DNA of 64,000 nt from Ottelia alismoides (Eukaryota; Streptophyta; Magnoliopsida; Alismatales; Hydrocharitaceae), in the NCBI GenBank assembly GCA_037367405.1, contig JAZKJV010004140.1, positions 1 through 64,000 on the forward strand, written 5' to 3'. The notes beneath the pieces are model-generated. The model was not told the origin of the DNA, did not search any database, and saw only the letters and a list, made by a program, of their open reading frames with translations. This document shows, piece after piece, positions 46,438 through 59,682 of the stretch. A program made the translations under genes and the position numbers. The first letter of the stretch is position 1. Each line of letters opens with the position of its first letter.

Positions 46438-48240
46438 AGTGACCTTGCCAAGGTCCATGTATCGACACGTTGGTGTGCATATAAAATCATATGAGATGTA
46501 TGTCTCTTGAAGGAATTATACAGGTTTATAGTTAATGAACCATGAGATAGATCTCACTCATGAGATGATTTGGGGTCAAAATGAATTCCATGCATGATCA
46601 TCTTGTTTACAAAATATGACATGAATTTGAGATATTAATAAATGCTTTTGGAAATTATATGGTTAATATTATCACCAAATTATAAAATGAGAAATCTATT
46701 GATATATTTTGAAGAAGATAGTCAATCCATGGTTTGAACTTCAGATTTATCGGTCTTCTAGTATGAAGGACGAATGTGTATTGGGAACATTCAGGGTTAC
46801 ATCTTTTGTAATGGATTATCTACCATGACACTTCCATTCCGAGGAAATGATGAAACATGATGGATTTACTGGCTCCATTTAGCCATATGATTTGTGATTT
46901 AATTGGATTAGATTACAATTCATTTGAATCCAATTCCAATTTCAATGTTCAAATGTTGGAAGCATAAATGGTCATGGAAATGGTAGAACACAAGCTCCTT
47001 CAATTCATTTCTAAGATCCAAATGGTTTGAATTGATTAGAAAACTTAAAGGAAGCTGGATTCATCTCAACAACATTTACTCCAGCTCATGGAGAGTGCAA
47101 TGCATTTCGTTAAGCTTTTTGAGAATGTAAAGTGTTACAACTCAAGCTCAACATTCGCAAGTTACAGATTTTTGCTAAAACATTACAAATCTAGAAATTG
47201 GATAGTTATCCACATTTCAAGTCACTATACATGGATAGTATGATCTCCCCAACATTACCTCCAAGTATATGTATTTGTATCTTATGAGTCCTAATTGGAT
47301 TAGAACTCATATATATTGATGTCAATATTGTAATAATAATAGTTATTATCTACTAAGGGAAATTTTGTGAACAAGATTCAAAAATATATCTCATTAATTA
47401 ATATGAATAGTGATTAACAAAAATTAATGTTTATATAGATATTATACATATAAATATTTATGTAAATATGATTTTCATAATATTTCCAAGGTAATAAATT
47501 ATATGAATTTGATTTACAATAATTTTCTAGATGTAAATTGCATTTACATCTAATTTTGGGATTATGAATATGATTCATAGGCTTTGAGTATTATCAAGTT
47601 AATTAATTAATAGATTAAAAGGCAATAACCTTAACTAATTTTATTTAAGATAAATTATTGCTTATTTATTGTTAATTAGTTAATTGGAGATAAAAGTGAG
47701 ATAATACTGATTGAATTAGGACTTTCTCTAATCCCTTGATTTAAAATCCAAGGCACTACAACACACATGTTGGACTTGTGGTGTAAGTTTAAAAGGAGAG
47801 CAAGGCTCTCTCTTTTGCAACACAATTGGATGGCAATAGTCCTTGGAATTTTGCAACCCTTGAGATATTGAAAAGTCTTAAGAGTCTCAAACTCTTACAC
47901 GCCTCTTCTTGTGGCACTGGTCAGCATTCGGGTTTGTGGGAAGAAACATGATTCATCTCCACATCCATGAGAGAGACTTTGCATATCAAACTTGATTCGA
48001 GAGGGTTCTTATTTCAGAAACTCACGCATCAAAGGTAAACCCCGATCTATCTCTATTATTCATTGTAAATACCGGAAATTATCTTGGAAAATTTTCCTTA
48101 GAATTTATAATTTAGGGATGCGCAATTGGTGTGCTACATTTCTAGTTCATACGATGAAGTAAACTTGATTTAGCACACGTTTGCTAACTATTCCATATTT
48201 TCGTGATGTGTAGTAAATGAATTTTTATTTACTTACTTCA
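46438..48240 (+). mobile_element. Cop-3 5' LTR, first 500 bases missing
   Basis: It begins at GTGACCTTGCCAAGGTCC, matching about base 510 of the Cop-1 LTR, and runs to ...ACTTACTTCA at 48240. It is much more diverged than Cop-1 and Cop-2. The left joint to Ath-E carries no LTR terminus, so it is a deletion joint rather than an insertion edge. Confidence 0.82.
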
Positions 48241-48242
48241 AT

Positions 48243-48250
48243 TGGTATCA
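48243..48250 (+). other. Cop-3 primer-binding site, decayed
   Basis: TGGTATCA two bases after the LTR end matches the first eight bases of the tRNA-Met site; the rest (GAGCC) has mutated to TTGAA. Confidence 0.75.
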
Positions 48251-50211
48251 TTGAATTATTTTTGAGGATTTGTATTGCATCAAAGTTCGATAAAAATTCA
48301 GCTCGATTATCCCGATTATCGAGTACATAGACTTGCGACAGTTTTAACGATTCTAATGATTTGGTGACTTTCAAAGTTGATACTATTCTTCCCTATTCCA
48401 AACATATTTTTGGGATATATATGAGGTATAGAAATTCTGGACTCACCCAAAATATGCACCAATGGTTGGTGACATTTGGGAGAAAATTCAGATATTACAA
48501 ATGACAACCGACTCCGATTTCGATAAAAAATTGTAGCATTAAAATTATGAATTTTAGATACTATTTTGCATCATATAATATTATAACATAATTATAAATA
48601 ATAAATAAAACAAGTCCCCAATTAGTACAAAAAAGTTTCACATGATCCTGACCGTGTAACCTTGAGAAATTAGATTTCTCTAGAGACGGAGTTGGAAGAG
48701 AGTTCGATTGCTTTAACCGACTTATTTATCATATTTTGAGACTCAAAATTGATGGAAATATAGTTTATATATTTACATCAAAAGTTGTACCTAATTATTT
48801 GGAAATAACATCACAACGAATTTTAAGTCAAAGTTGTATGAAGCCTTCTAACTTGAAGTGCGATGGTTGTAGCTTGCAAATTAGAATACAAAATCATTGT
48901 TTGTTTATTTTTGAATATATGCAATAACGTAGGAAGTATATTTTATTCCATATATATTCTATGAATATTTATGCACTTGAATGCTTACGATGTGATCGGA
49001 AATTATGAATTGTCTAGATTGTTGCACTAGACTTCCTTTGCAATTGAAGTTGTTTTGATTCAAAGAAGTGTCTAGATTATTGCACTAGAGCTTTTGAAAT
49101 TGAAAAGTTTCCAAAGTATCTAGATTTTTTCAATAGAAATTTTAGGAAATTTAAAAGAGTTTTTATTCCTAAAATGTCTGAGAGTTATAGTATCACATAT
49201 GGTCGAAAGATCGATATTACCTCCTTTGTATAATATGTACTGATTGTGTTGTATCAAATTGATACGGTGAAGGTGTCTAGGCCGTGGACATGCTTATGGG
49301 TTACTTAATTGGTACCCTGCACCACATTTGCAATGGAAGAACTCCTTGTTAACATTGTCTGCTTAACCTTGGTAGATCCGTTTCGATGAAAGGTGGCATT
49401 AGGAATCATGGCATATTTTAACAACCAAAATTGGAAAATTAAAATTACACTAAGTGAAGGTGTAATACTATATGGTAACATCAAGTGCAAAAAAGATCAA
49501 ATCGTAGTTGGGACCTCTTAAGTGTCATTATTTTGATTGGATTAAATCTAATAAAGTGAGCATGCATTCAAGCACCATCTCTTAGATTAATCATGAGAAT
49601 ATGATTCAAAATGATTAATCATTAATTTAAACATGATATGGACTAAGTCATATGATGACATACTCAGTCTCCCTTCATTGCAAAGAACTATGTTGCCATG
49701 GGTTGTATTTTTGAAGATGCTTATACATAGTTATGACTCCAAAATACAAATTCACATGGATCATATTCTTAGTTTCTCGAAAGAGATAGGATATACCCAA
49801 TGTCGTTCTCCATATTAGAGGCATCATTGGAATAATGTAAATTGATATTCGATCATTGACAGTTGGTTTAATCGACAACATACTAACTCCATATATGTGG
49901 AGGTGTGGGTGTTGAAGACCGAATCGAGAATACAAGTTGGACTTGTAAGGCGGAAAGAGTTCCTGTTTCTTTTATCGTAGTTTCATTTTCTAATATTATT
50001 GGGGTGCAATGAAAATGGAAAGGAAACCCAGATCTTGTAGTGAGGCCGTTGGTTGTCCTATCTCATGCATTGAAAGCTTACAAGAGAAAGCATTTTAAAG
50101 TATACGAAATGTAAGAATTATTGATTTAAAAATATTAAATTATTTGATTTCCTTAATCAAGATAATAAAGTGTATTCTTTTTTCTTTTTATTTCATATGA
50201 AATCTCTCAAC
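48251..50211 (+). other. Cop-3 leader
   Basis: About 1.96 kb is non-coding. It shares with the Cop-1 leader the GTAAGGCGGAAAGAG...AATATTATTGGGGTGCAA segment (about 49947-50010). I see nothing else in it. Confidence 0.65.
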
Positions 50212-50753
50212 CCACTTAACAATATTTTTAAGGTTAATCAATTGACCAATCCAAATTATTTAGATTGAATCCATAATTTGGAACTCATACTTGAGACAGA
50301 ATACATAGCGTATGTGCTCTCATATGTGAAGTATGAGAACCCTCAGACAAAGGATGCCTGTGATTTCATTAAGAAGTGGGATGATGATTAGTCAATTACT
50401 CGTTGCTACATTCTTAGATCATTGTCTAATGTGCATCATAAGCAACTTATAAACATTGGAAGTGTCTCATGACATTCTCCTGAATCTAAAGGAGATGTGA
50501 ACCATGCTCTTTATACATTAAGGTCCATTGAGGACATTATGAAGAAAGAATTTCCCTCTAGCGGTGCAATGGTTGCACATGTTGAAAGGAAGTGTGAGAG
50601 GAAGCATGGATCTCGGAAGGGTCCGATCCAAGAGAAGAAGAAAGGTCAAACTGTTGATCAATCTTCTAAAGCTTTAACATATCTGACACCCATAGAGATG
50701 GATGTCTACCATCACTTCAATAAGACAAAATTATGGAAGAGTAACCGTCCATA
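50212..50753 (+). pseudogene. Cop-3 gag remnant
   Basis: The order of copia gag is kept: PLNNIFKVNQLTNPNYLD, HNLELILETEYIAYVLSYV, NPQTKDACDFIKKWDDD, ILRSLSNVHHKQL, then the open C-terminal part 50497-50753 with DIMKKEFPSSG and a basic stretch (HVERKCERKHGSRKG). Single stops, for example after NYLD and WDDD, break it. No intact zinc knuckle is visible. Confidence 0.82.
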
Positions 50754-50857
50754 ATATCTGATGTCCTTAGAGAAGAACAAAAATATAACACTGTTAAATA
50801 AGAAATCTACATTCATCATTGAAATCAACTTACTCGTAGGACGAGAAGGAAGTTGAT

Positions 50858-51133
50858 ATGTTGATTCTAGTGTCTCTGTACATGTATGAAATCAATTGCA
50901 TATCTTTCAAGACACCAAAAATCTTGATTGAAGGGGAGATAGTTATCCAAATGGGATCCAATGCAACTATTGCACCGATCACCATTTGGACCTATAGACT
51001 ATTGTTATCTAGTGGTAGAGTCCTAGATATTAGAGATTATATCTATGTACCAGTGTTAGAAGGAACTTACTATATGTATATAAGCTTGTTAGACATGGAT
51101 ATGCTTTCTTTTTCTATAATAAACTTATCATAA
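50858..51133 (+). pseudogene. Cop-3 protease remnant
   Basis: The translation shows KTPKILIEGEIVIQMGSNAT, TIWTYRLLLSSGRVLDI and YIYVPVLEG, in the order of the copia aspartic protease body. The DTG-like active-site segment before it is not recognisable in frame. It leads into GAG-pre-integrase. Confidence 0.7.
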
Positions 51134-51279
51134 ATTGTTATGGTAATTTTATAGGAGATGGTTCTCTAACACCATGTGGACTATATGAATTGAACATGTA
51201 GGAATGTGTTATGAATGTCAATGTCAAGGATAACATTAACATTAATAATAATTTTAAAACCTTTTAATGATTAAGGGAG

Positions 51280-52000
51280 GATGGAGATCATTTAACTATG
51301 ATATGGCATCAAAGACTTGGATATGTGTCTCTGGATATGATCAATATACTGGTAAAGGATGGACCTTTGGATTTTCTAGAAGTATGTTATTTACCAACTT
51401 CCGAATATCATGGGAAAATGTCCAGGGGACATTTCTCTAGGAAAGGTAAATGATGTGAATGTATATTGGACTTGATACATACTGATGTATGCAATTCCTT
51501 TCGTACTGCGACTCGAAGATGGCATCAATATTATGTGATCTTTATTGATGACCATTTGCAATATGGTTTTGTCTTCTTATTACATCACAAACATGAAAAC
51601 TTTGAAAAGTTCAAAGAGTTCATGGCTTTGCTTGAGAACCAAGAGAGAAGATAAACCAGATTCGATTTAACCGAGGTGGTGAATATCTCTCAGATGAATT
51701 CAAAGAATACATCAAGGATAGAGGAATTGTTTCTAATCTCACTCCTCCAAGTACTTGTCAACTCAACAGAGTTGTAGAGAGATGCAATAGAACCATTTTA
51801 TACATGGTAAGATCAGTGATGAGTTAAGCAAACTTACGTCTCAGTTTTTGAGGGCATGCAGTAGAGACTACAACATATGTCCTAAACAAGATTCCATCTA
51901 AATTTGTACCTAAAATCCCTCATGAGGTTTGTTATGGTACCAAAGCAAGTGTACAACACTTGGGGTTGTTTGGTCCATGCTAAAGATATGGATGCAAGCA
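51280..52000 (+). pseudogene. Cop-3 integrase remnant
   Basis: MIWHQRLGYVSLDMI is the zinc-region start (about 51298). DLIHTDVCNSFRTATR (51466) opens the core with the first catalytic Asp. YYVIFIDDHLQYGFVFLL, EKFKEFMALLENQ, then after a frameshift FNRGGEYLSDEFKEYIKDRG follow; here Asn replaces the second catalytic Asp (codon at 51669). RVVERCNRTILYMVRS retains the Glu. Stops near 51653 and 51824 break it. Confidence 0.85.
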
Positions 52001-53200
52001 AGCTATAATTTTGCACTAGAGAGTGCTACTTCATTGGATACGTAATGAACGATATTGGATACCAACTTTATGATCCTAATACTCAAACGATATTTGTTTC
52101 TAGAGACGTCAAGTTTCGGGAAGATGAATTGATTAGAAGTCAAGAAAATTATGAAGTTAAGGAACTAATCGAATCTAGCGAGACAAATGAAGTTCCTACA
52201 TCAGAAACTAAAGATATAATTGAAAATAACACAACTGTACCTACTAGATGGAGCTCTAAGGTTATAAGACAGCTTTAAATGTACGAATTCCATGCATCAG
52301 AAGAGTCTTATGACAATACAATTTCATTTCTCAAAGATTTGGGTGATGGGAACATGGACAACTGGATGCTAGCAATGAAGTATGAGATAGACTCCATGCA
52401 TAAGAATGGTGCATGGACCCTCAAAGATCCATCTAAAGGGGCCAAACAAATTGGGTGCAAATGGATATTCAAGAGAAAGAGGAGACCCGATGGGAAGGTA
52501 GAGACCCTCGAAGCATGGCTCGTAGTCAAGGGTTATATACATAGAGAAGGCATCGATTATGATGAGACATTCTATCATGATGTCTATGCTCAAGTCCATC
52601 AGGGCATTTCTTGCCATAGCTGCACACACAAATTATGACATATGGCAGATGGATGTCAAGCCTACTTTTCTCAATGGATACCTTAAAGAGGACATCTATT
52701 TGGGTCAACCCCAGGGCTTCATAGCTGAGGAAGGAAAAGTGTGCAAGCTAAAGAAATCCATTTGTGGGCTCAAACAAGCTTTTCGTAGTTGAAACATAAG
52801 ATTCGATGAAATCATAGAGTTATGATTTTGTGCAGAATCTAGATGAACAATGTGTGTATAGGAAGCTCAGTGGGAAATCCATCTTGTTCATTGTGCTTTT
52901 TGTATATGGCATCCTTCTCATTGGAATTATACATGGATGATTAATAGTGTTATGATCTTTTTGTCCTATACCTTTGAGATGAAAGATATCAGAGAAGCCT
53001 CTTATATCTTGGGTCTGAAATTATTCAGAAACATATAAAGTGGATTTTGGTACTATCACAATAAGGATACATCAAGAAAATCTTAGAAATATTCAACATG
53101 GATAATTCCAAAAAAGGCTTCATTCCGTTAAGACATGCTATTCACCTATCTAAAGGGATGTCTCCTCAAACTATTGAGGAAAAGAAAGCCATGACCAGAT
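52001..53200 (+). pseudogene. Cop-3 reverse transcriptase remnant
   Basis: A linker (52045-52278) with DIGYQLYDPNTQTIFVSRDV is followed by RT: NWMLAMKYEIDSMHKNGAW, GCKWIFKRKRRPDG, a frameshift near 52590, then ANYDIWQMDVKP-like text, FLNGYLKEDIYLGQPQGF and KLKKSICGLKQAFRS (52559-52792). The Gln codon at 52775 is intact, whereas Cop-1 and Cop-2 have TAA there. The catalytic YVDD reads FVYG (about 52895), so both Asp are lost. Confidence 0.85.
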
Positions 53201-53600
53201 GCCCTTAAGCATCGGTTGTGGGAAGCCTGCTATATACCGAGATACGTACTAGAATAGATATCTACTAAACAAATACTTTGAAGAGAAACATTGGACTACG
53301 GTGAAGAACATCTTCAAGTACCAAAGAAGAACTCAAGACTGCATCTTAGTTTATGGAGATATAGATATCCAAGTCTGAGTTTACACTGATTCAGACTTCC
53401 AATCAGATACGTATGATAGGAAGTCAACTTAAGGGTTCTTATTTTGTTGGTCAGTATTGCTCTGTGAGCTAAGTGTAGCAAGGAGCAAGACACTATGGCT
53501 GTTTTGACAAAGTAAGGCATTGACTTCATAAGATGTGGCAACTAAATTGAATGTAGTTAATGTTCACTTGGGGTATGCAAGTTTGTAACAAAACTTGGCA
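53201..53600 (+). pseudogene. Cop-3 RNase H remnant
   Basis: VYTDSDFQSDTYDRKST and GFLFCWSV at about 53375-53460 are the core of the copia RNase H. The remaining part to the polypurine tract is decayed. Confidence 0.75.
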
Positions 53601-53722
53601 TAGTCTTCGGTGACAGAGTGACTAATCAACTTAGTCAACTATTTGACAAATAGACGATGATTAACACAATTAATATGGGTTTGACATTTGTACATGAATG
53701 GCTATGAGGGCTAGTGGGAGAC

Positions 53723-55460
53723 TGCTGGACTTGTAAGCCCTTGGTGACCCATTAATGCTATAAAAATTATTGTTGTATCATATCCATCTGAAATGAAATG
53801 AATAATTGAATAAATGCACTTTATTTTTAAGGTCCCTTCATACAATTAGGATTATGTACCATTACCATATTGAATACCATATATCTGGGTGGACACAACT
53901 GACTTCAAACACGTGATATTCAATATAGATCTCTAGTCTAAGGAAGAGATGGCAATCTTTCTCTAAAGAGTGATTTCCAACTAACTTCTTGATGCGGGTT
54001 ATTTGCATAGGAATGGAGATTAAAAATGTTGGAATAATCAAGCCAAAGATTTGACTTGATGAGGTCTATATAAACTAAGACCTGAATCATTACTATCACG
54101 ATCAAGCATATATCCTTTAACGTGAGACATATATGCATCTATATGCCTGAGTACACACATTTGACAGATCAATAGGTTTGTGACTTCACCAAGGTCCATA
54201 TATCGATGCGTTGGCATGCATATGAAGTCATATGAGATTTACAATCTCTCGAAGGAATTATACATGTTCATAGTTGATGAACCACAATACAGAGCTCACT
54301 CTTGAGACGATTTGGAGTCAAAATGAATTCCATGCATGGTCGTCTTGTTTATGAAATAATATACGAATTTGAGATACTAATATATGCTTTTGTAAAGTAT
54401 ATGATTAATAATTTTACGCAATTATCAAATGAGAAATCTATTAATATATTTTGAAAAATATAGTCAAACCTGGGTTTGAACTTCGGATTTATCGAAGTCT
54501 TCTAGTATGAAGGATGAATGGTTATTGGGATAATCCAGGGTTACATCTGCGATAACTGATCATCTACCATGACACTTCCATTTCAAGGGAGTGATGAAAC
54601 ATGATGGATTTAGTGGCTCCATTTAGATAGATGATTTGTGGTTTAATTGGACTAAGTCACAATCCATTTGAATCCAATTTCCAATTCCAATTCCAATTTC
54701 AATATCTAAATATTGGAAACATTAATGGTCATGGAAGTGGAAGTATACAATCTCCTTCACTTCATTTCTAAGCTTCAAATGGTTTGGACTTTGATTATAA
54801 ATGGTCATGGAAGTGGTATTCAGCTCATTTACACTTACTCTAGCTCATGGAAAGTGCTATGTGTTTCGTTGAGCTCACCAAGAGTGTAATGTGTTACAAC
54901 TCAAGCTCAACATTCATAAGTGACAATTTTTTTTGCTAAAATAGTATAAACCTTAAAGATGGATAGTTATCCACATATAAAGTCACTATAAAATGATAGT
55001 ATGATCTCTCTGGCATTATCTCCACGTATCTGCATTTGTATCTCATGAGTCCTAATTGGATTAGGTCCCATACCTATTGATGTCAATATTGTAATAATAA
55101 TAGATATTATTGCATAAGGTAATTTTATGACACAAATGTATCTCATTAATTAATGTGAATAATGATTCACAATATCTAATATTATATGGATATGATACAT
55201 ATTAATATTTATATAAGTATGATTTACATAATATTTCCAATGCATGAAATTGTGTGAATTTGATTCACATTAATTTTGTAAATGTAATTTGAATTCATAG
55301 TTAATTCCATAATTTCTCCAATTTTAATAATGGGATTGTCAAGTTAATTAATTAAAAGATGAAAATGCAACATTCTTAACTAATTTTAATGAATCTAAGT
55401 TATTTCTTATTTATTGTTAATTAGTTAATATTAATTGAAGATAAAAGGAGATAGTCCTTC
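53723..55460 (+). mobile_element. Cop-3 3' LTR, cut by Ath-F
   Basis: It starts TGCTGGACTTG after the polypurine tract GGGCTAGTGGGAGAC (53708-53722). It matches the first 1.7 kb of the copia LTR and ends in GGAGATAGTCCTTC at 55460, where the LTR of Ath-F begins. The remaining 0.8 kb is not in the window. Confidence 0.85.
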
Positions 55461-56676
55461 TGACGAACCAAAAATTACCCTAATTAATTTGTCATTTTTA
55501 AGTTGTAGTCGGGCAATCTGAATCAACAAAAAATTAACCACACAGATGAATAACTTAAACAATTGAGCAATGCACGACTATGTGTTTATTTAACCTGGAC
55601 AAGCCCAAGGGTCGACTCAAGGATCCAAAGGAACAACTTAAGGTTCAATTTATCAAACCTAGTGTAAGGTTTTCAAAATGTATTTTTTGGTATTTTTTAT
55701 GTAATTAGTGGTGAAAATGCAATTTTGGTAAAGTTCAAGAAATAAAATACAAATTTCAATCAAATTATCTGTAAAAATCCTAAAATTTTTCCAGAATGTG
55801 AAAAATTAACTTCTATGATTTTTTTGGAATTTTCTGATGTATAATAAATTTATGATGAGTTAAATATGCAAACAATGTGATTTTTAGTAAATTAATTTTA
55901 ATAAATATCAAACTTAAATATTTCTCAGAATTAAAAGCATACTAAATGAGTCTAATAAAGATGTATCTAGGAAAATTAATAACCTCTAAAAATATTGGAT
56001 CTACAACCTATTTAAAATTTAAACCAAAATCACCACTTAATTTATTCTAACCTCGACATGTCTATAAAAGAAACGATTTTTAGGCACAATGTAACCACAC
56101 TTAATTCTACCTACTGTGTTGGGAATTTTCGGAGCAATAAATTATTTTTTTTACAAATATTAGAGCACACATTGGGCAAAATATGGTAATTTTCTCCAAA
56201 TTAATTATATTAAATCAATCTCTAATCACAAAAATACCATTAATCATCTACAAGATATTGCATTAATTGTTCTACATAGTGTAATTTTGGAATTATAATA
56301 TGATACGAAATGATTATTTAAATGAATAAATATAATGAAGGTTCTCAATGCAATACGAAAACCAAATGAAATAAAATGTTGATGAGGACTAATTTGCAAT
56401 TACATAACTTAGGGGAGTCTGTACGCAATTTGTCCAGGCATGCACATTTGTTGCACGCGACTTCAGAGGGTAGGGGCTCCTTTGGAATTTGAAGAAAGCC
56501 ACGAGGGTTGGCTATAATGTTCCTAGGTGCTGGTACATGCCATACGCGCGCTTGGGGCTTAGAGATAGGCTCAGGCTTGAGACTGAGGCTCGAGGCTCCC
56601 GAGTTTGCACGTGGTAATGTCAGGAGTCTTGTCTCATCCGAGCCAAGAGGCTCGGATGAGGGCTCGGCGGGCGGAG
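55461..56676 (-). mobile_element. Ath-F LTR, U5 end
   Basis: The minus strand ends ...GGTTCGTCA at 55461 with copia sequence outside and no primer site, so this is the outer end of a 3' LTR or a solo LTR. It carries the TTGAGTCGACCCTTGGG motif (about 55602-55618), AT-rich U5, the TTTGCA/CCCCTG array and a GC-rich part to 56676, where Ath-G begins. Confidence 0.8.
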
Positions 56677-58709
56677 TGATGATGAAGCCACATTTCATCA
56701 TCTTTATTCTATCATTTTGGCATCAAAAACCCTAGCAAATGCGTGTAAATAACATTAAATCCATCATCTTAGCATTCATGCATGTGCATCCAAATAATGT
56801 ATAAAATACTGTAATTAAAGCCAAAATTATAGAATAAATAAAGAAAAGAAAAAGAATAAAATATTGTAAATATTTTATGACCCGAAAACCCCGAGACCTA
56901 GGCATCTTGATGAATAGGTCGACAAGGAATAAAGTAGGGGAAGATAAGGGCTAAATACAATACATAATTCCTTCATTCTTTGTCCATTTTGGGACCTATT
57001 TTTTGGTTCCACTTTTTATACATCAAATAAAGAAATGTTGTACATGAAAGTTGCAGTTAATTAAATAAATAAAAATACAAAATTGATTTCACTGAAAAAT
57101 AATGCACAGATAAAAAGTTATGGTCTGAATAAGATTCCAAAACTCCAAATTCCCAGACCCGTATCTTGCAAATAAAAACTTGAAATGTACCAAACTCATC
57201 TTTAATTGTATATAGCATAAAATAATCTATTTAATGGAGGTGGTTTCGTATTTGTCGGAGTTACGGTTTGAAAGTTGAGTTTTGGACCCTCGTAGTATAC
57301 TTGTACATATTAAAATATTCAATTTATTATGTATTCATTATTTTTGTAATTTTATATTGTTATAATTTTTTAAATATTATTTATAATATATATGTACATT
57401 AAAATCAGAATAAAAATACAAAAGAAACATAAATAAAAATACATAGAATACATAGGTATAATACCTATACTTATACATGTACAAATCATACTTATATTTT
57501 ATTGATATATAAAACACATCAGAAAAATAAAACAAAAATATATTTGTGTGTATAAAAGTATTCCAGGATTTTATAAAATACTAAATAAAAATAATAAAAC
57601 TAAATACACAAAATAAAAATAAAAGAATAAAATATATAGATATTATTATTATAAAGGGAATAAAAGTAAATTTGTAAAAATATACCTCATAATAATAAAT
57701 AAAAAAACAGAATAAAATACCTTATAAATAAATAAACATTTTTTATTAAATAACCTAGTCTTAAATAATTCATTTACTATTTTTAAATCATTTTCCAAAT
57801 CTTTTTCCAGGGATTTTTCCTGATTGGTCCACGTGGACCAATCAGGAGACGACCCCAGTTGACCCCGGTCAACTGGTCGTCCTCCCTCTGAGCTCCTTGT
57901 CAGACCTAGTTTTTGTCCGATTAGGCGGATTTTTCTAGGTCAAATCTTGCACCCATTTGCATTGCAACCTGAAGCACTTTTGCTCCTCGATCCTTGCTCT
58001 TTCACGCCCTAGGCCTTCCTAGGGCCGAGGAGCGGCGATTCGAGCCACCTGCTTTGATCTTTGGACCACCTCAGTCATCGGGTCAAACGACATATATGTG
58101 ACCCCTGACTTTCAATTTGAATGCGAGTCCCTTCGGTCCACCCCTCCTCGCTCCTTTCATGCTCCACGCAAACTTGGAGGTGACAGCTCCAGCTTCGTGC
58201 CATCAGCCAAGGCGAAGGAGGTCGGAGGCGTCTCCATTACCTCCTGCAAAGCCCTCCGTCGAGGTACCCTCCCTCTGGTCATTGACCGTTGAGGCAGCCA
58301 CTTTCCCCTCTCATTTTTAGTGCATTTCATTTGCCTTAGTCTTAGGAGTAAAAGCCCTCAAGAAATTCTCGATTCCATCCATCCAATCTCCCAATTTTAT
58401 CACATCGCCGGAGCGCATCTCCGGCTGAGATCCCAACCGTCGTTTCTCGCCACATTCTCGCCACTGCGGGACCCAGGCACTTTGCCCTAGGTCCTCTCAC
58501 GTTGTGTTGCAGGTGTTTGGACTTTATCGCGCACCTGGGGGCCATTTTGGCCTTTGCCGGAGCCGCTCGAGCCCTCCCAGCTCCGCCAGCCTCTCCAGTG
58601 AACCTCGGCCATCGTCGAGGCTTTTTGGGCCCACCAGCATTAAGAGGACACCGCTAGGAGGCCGCAGTTCCATTTTGACGTCCAGAAGCCACCGGAGCTA
58701 GAAGATCAG
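56677..58709 (+). mobile_element. Ath-G LTR, start to R
   Basis: It begins TGATGATGAAGCCACATTTC with palindromic arms GATGATGAA/TTCATCATC (56678-56702). No polypurine tract precedes it; the flank is Ath-F LTR, so it is a 5' or solo LTR inserted there. It has the U3 box (56895-56951), a long AT-rich stretch (57000-57800), the palindromic promoter module (57818-57875) and a GC-rich segment. Ath-H cuts it at 58709. Confidence 0.82.
57818..57875 (+). promoter_or_regulatory. 30-bp G-box/CCAAT palindrome and inverted W-boxes
   Basis: 57818-57847 is a perfect 30-bp palindrome whose core is ATTGGTCCACGTGGACCAAT: a CACGTG G-box flanked by inverted CCAAT words. Nine bases on lies CAGTTGACC-cc-GGTCAACTG (57856-57875), two W-box cores in mirror order. 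Decayed or shorter forms are in Ath-B, Ath-D and Ath-H. Stress-type transcription factors of the bZIP and WRKY classes bind such cores; binding here is inferred. Confidence 0.7.
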
Positions 58710-59682
58710 TGATGAATACCCATTCATCACTCTTTATTCTTATATTTTAGCTACAAAAACCTTTGCAAATGCATGTATATTCATGTAAATACAAATAATT
58801 ATCAAAAGCATGCATTGTATAAAGTTTAATAATTAGCATGTTTTTGTGCAAAAATAAAAGAATAAAGATTAAAAAGAAAAAGAGGGAAATATTTAGAATA
58901 AATATTGAGCAACCTAACCCAAGGGAGGGCTCAACATGGGCCTGACCGCATAAAAGCCAAAGTAGAGGGAGATAGGGGCTCATGTGTGTAAATATTTATG
59001 TAAATAAATAAAAATATTTTTCCTCACAAAAATAGCCCAAAATATGCTTGTAAATACTTGTACATATTTATAAGTATAAAAACAAAAGAAAAAGGGTAAA
59101 AATCAAAAAGAACAAAAACACCACTTTCATCATGTATATGAACCACTCTTATATATTTATTTAACCTTGTAAATAAATAAAATTAATTTCCAAAATTTTT
59201 GTAAATATTCTATGTTATATAATGTAAATAAATTAAATAAAAACAATTAAAACAAAAACAAAATAAAAATAATAAAATTAAAAATACAAAAACATATTGT
59301 AAATATACCATGTATATAAATGTATATATGTATTTATTTTACCTATGTATATAAATAATAAAAATAAAATAAAAATACCTTTTTATTCCTTATTTTATAA
59401 TGAAAATAAATAAAATATAAAATGGGAATAAAATTGTATAAAAATAACAAATTAAAAATCAAAATAAAAAACCCTATATAGTGTACATATACCTATGTAT
59501 TACATATTATGTATATACCTTATTTTTATTTCGAAAAAAATTATTAAAAATCACTAAAAAATAGAAAAAAATAAAATAAAAATATTTCATGTTTTAAGTT
59601 TTTGCTAAATCGGCCCCTAGCTACCCTAATTTTCACTTCTAAAATTCTGCCACGTGGCCGATTCCTGTTGGCTCTGGGGGAT

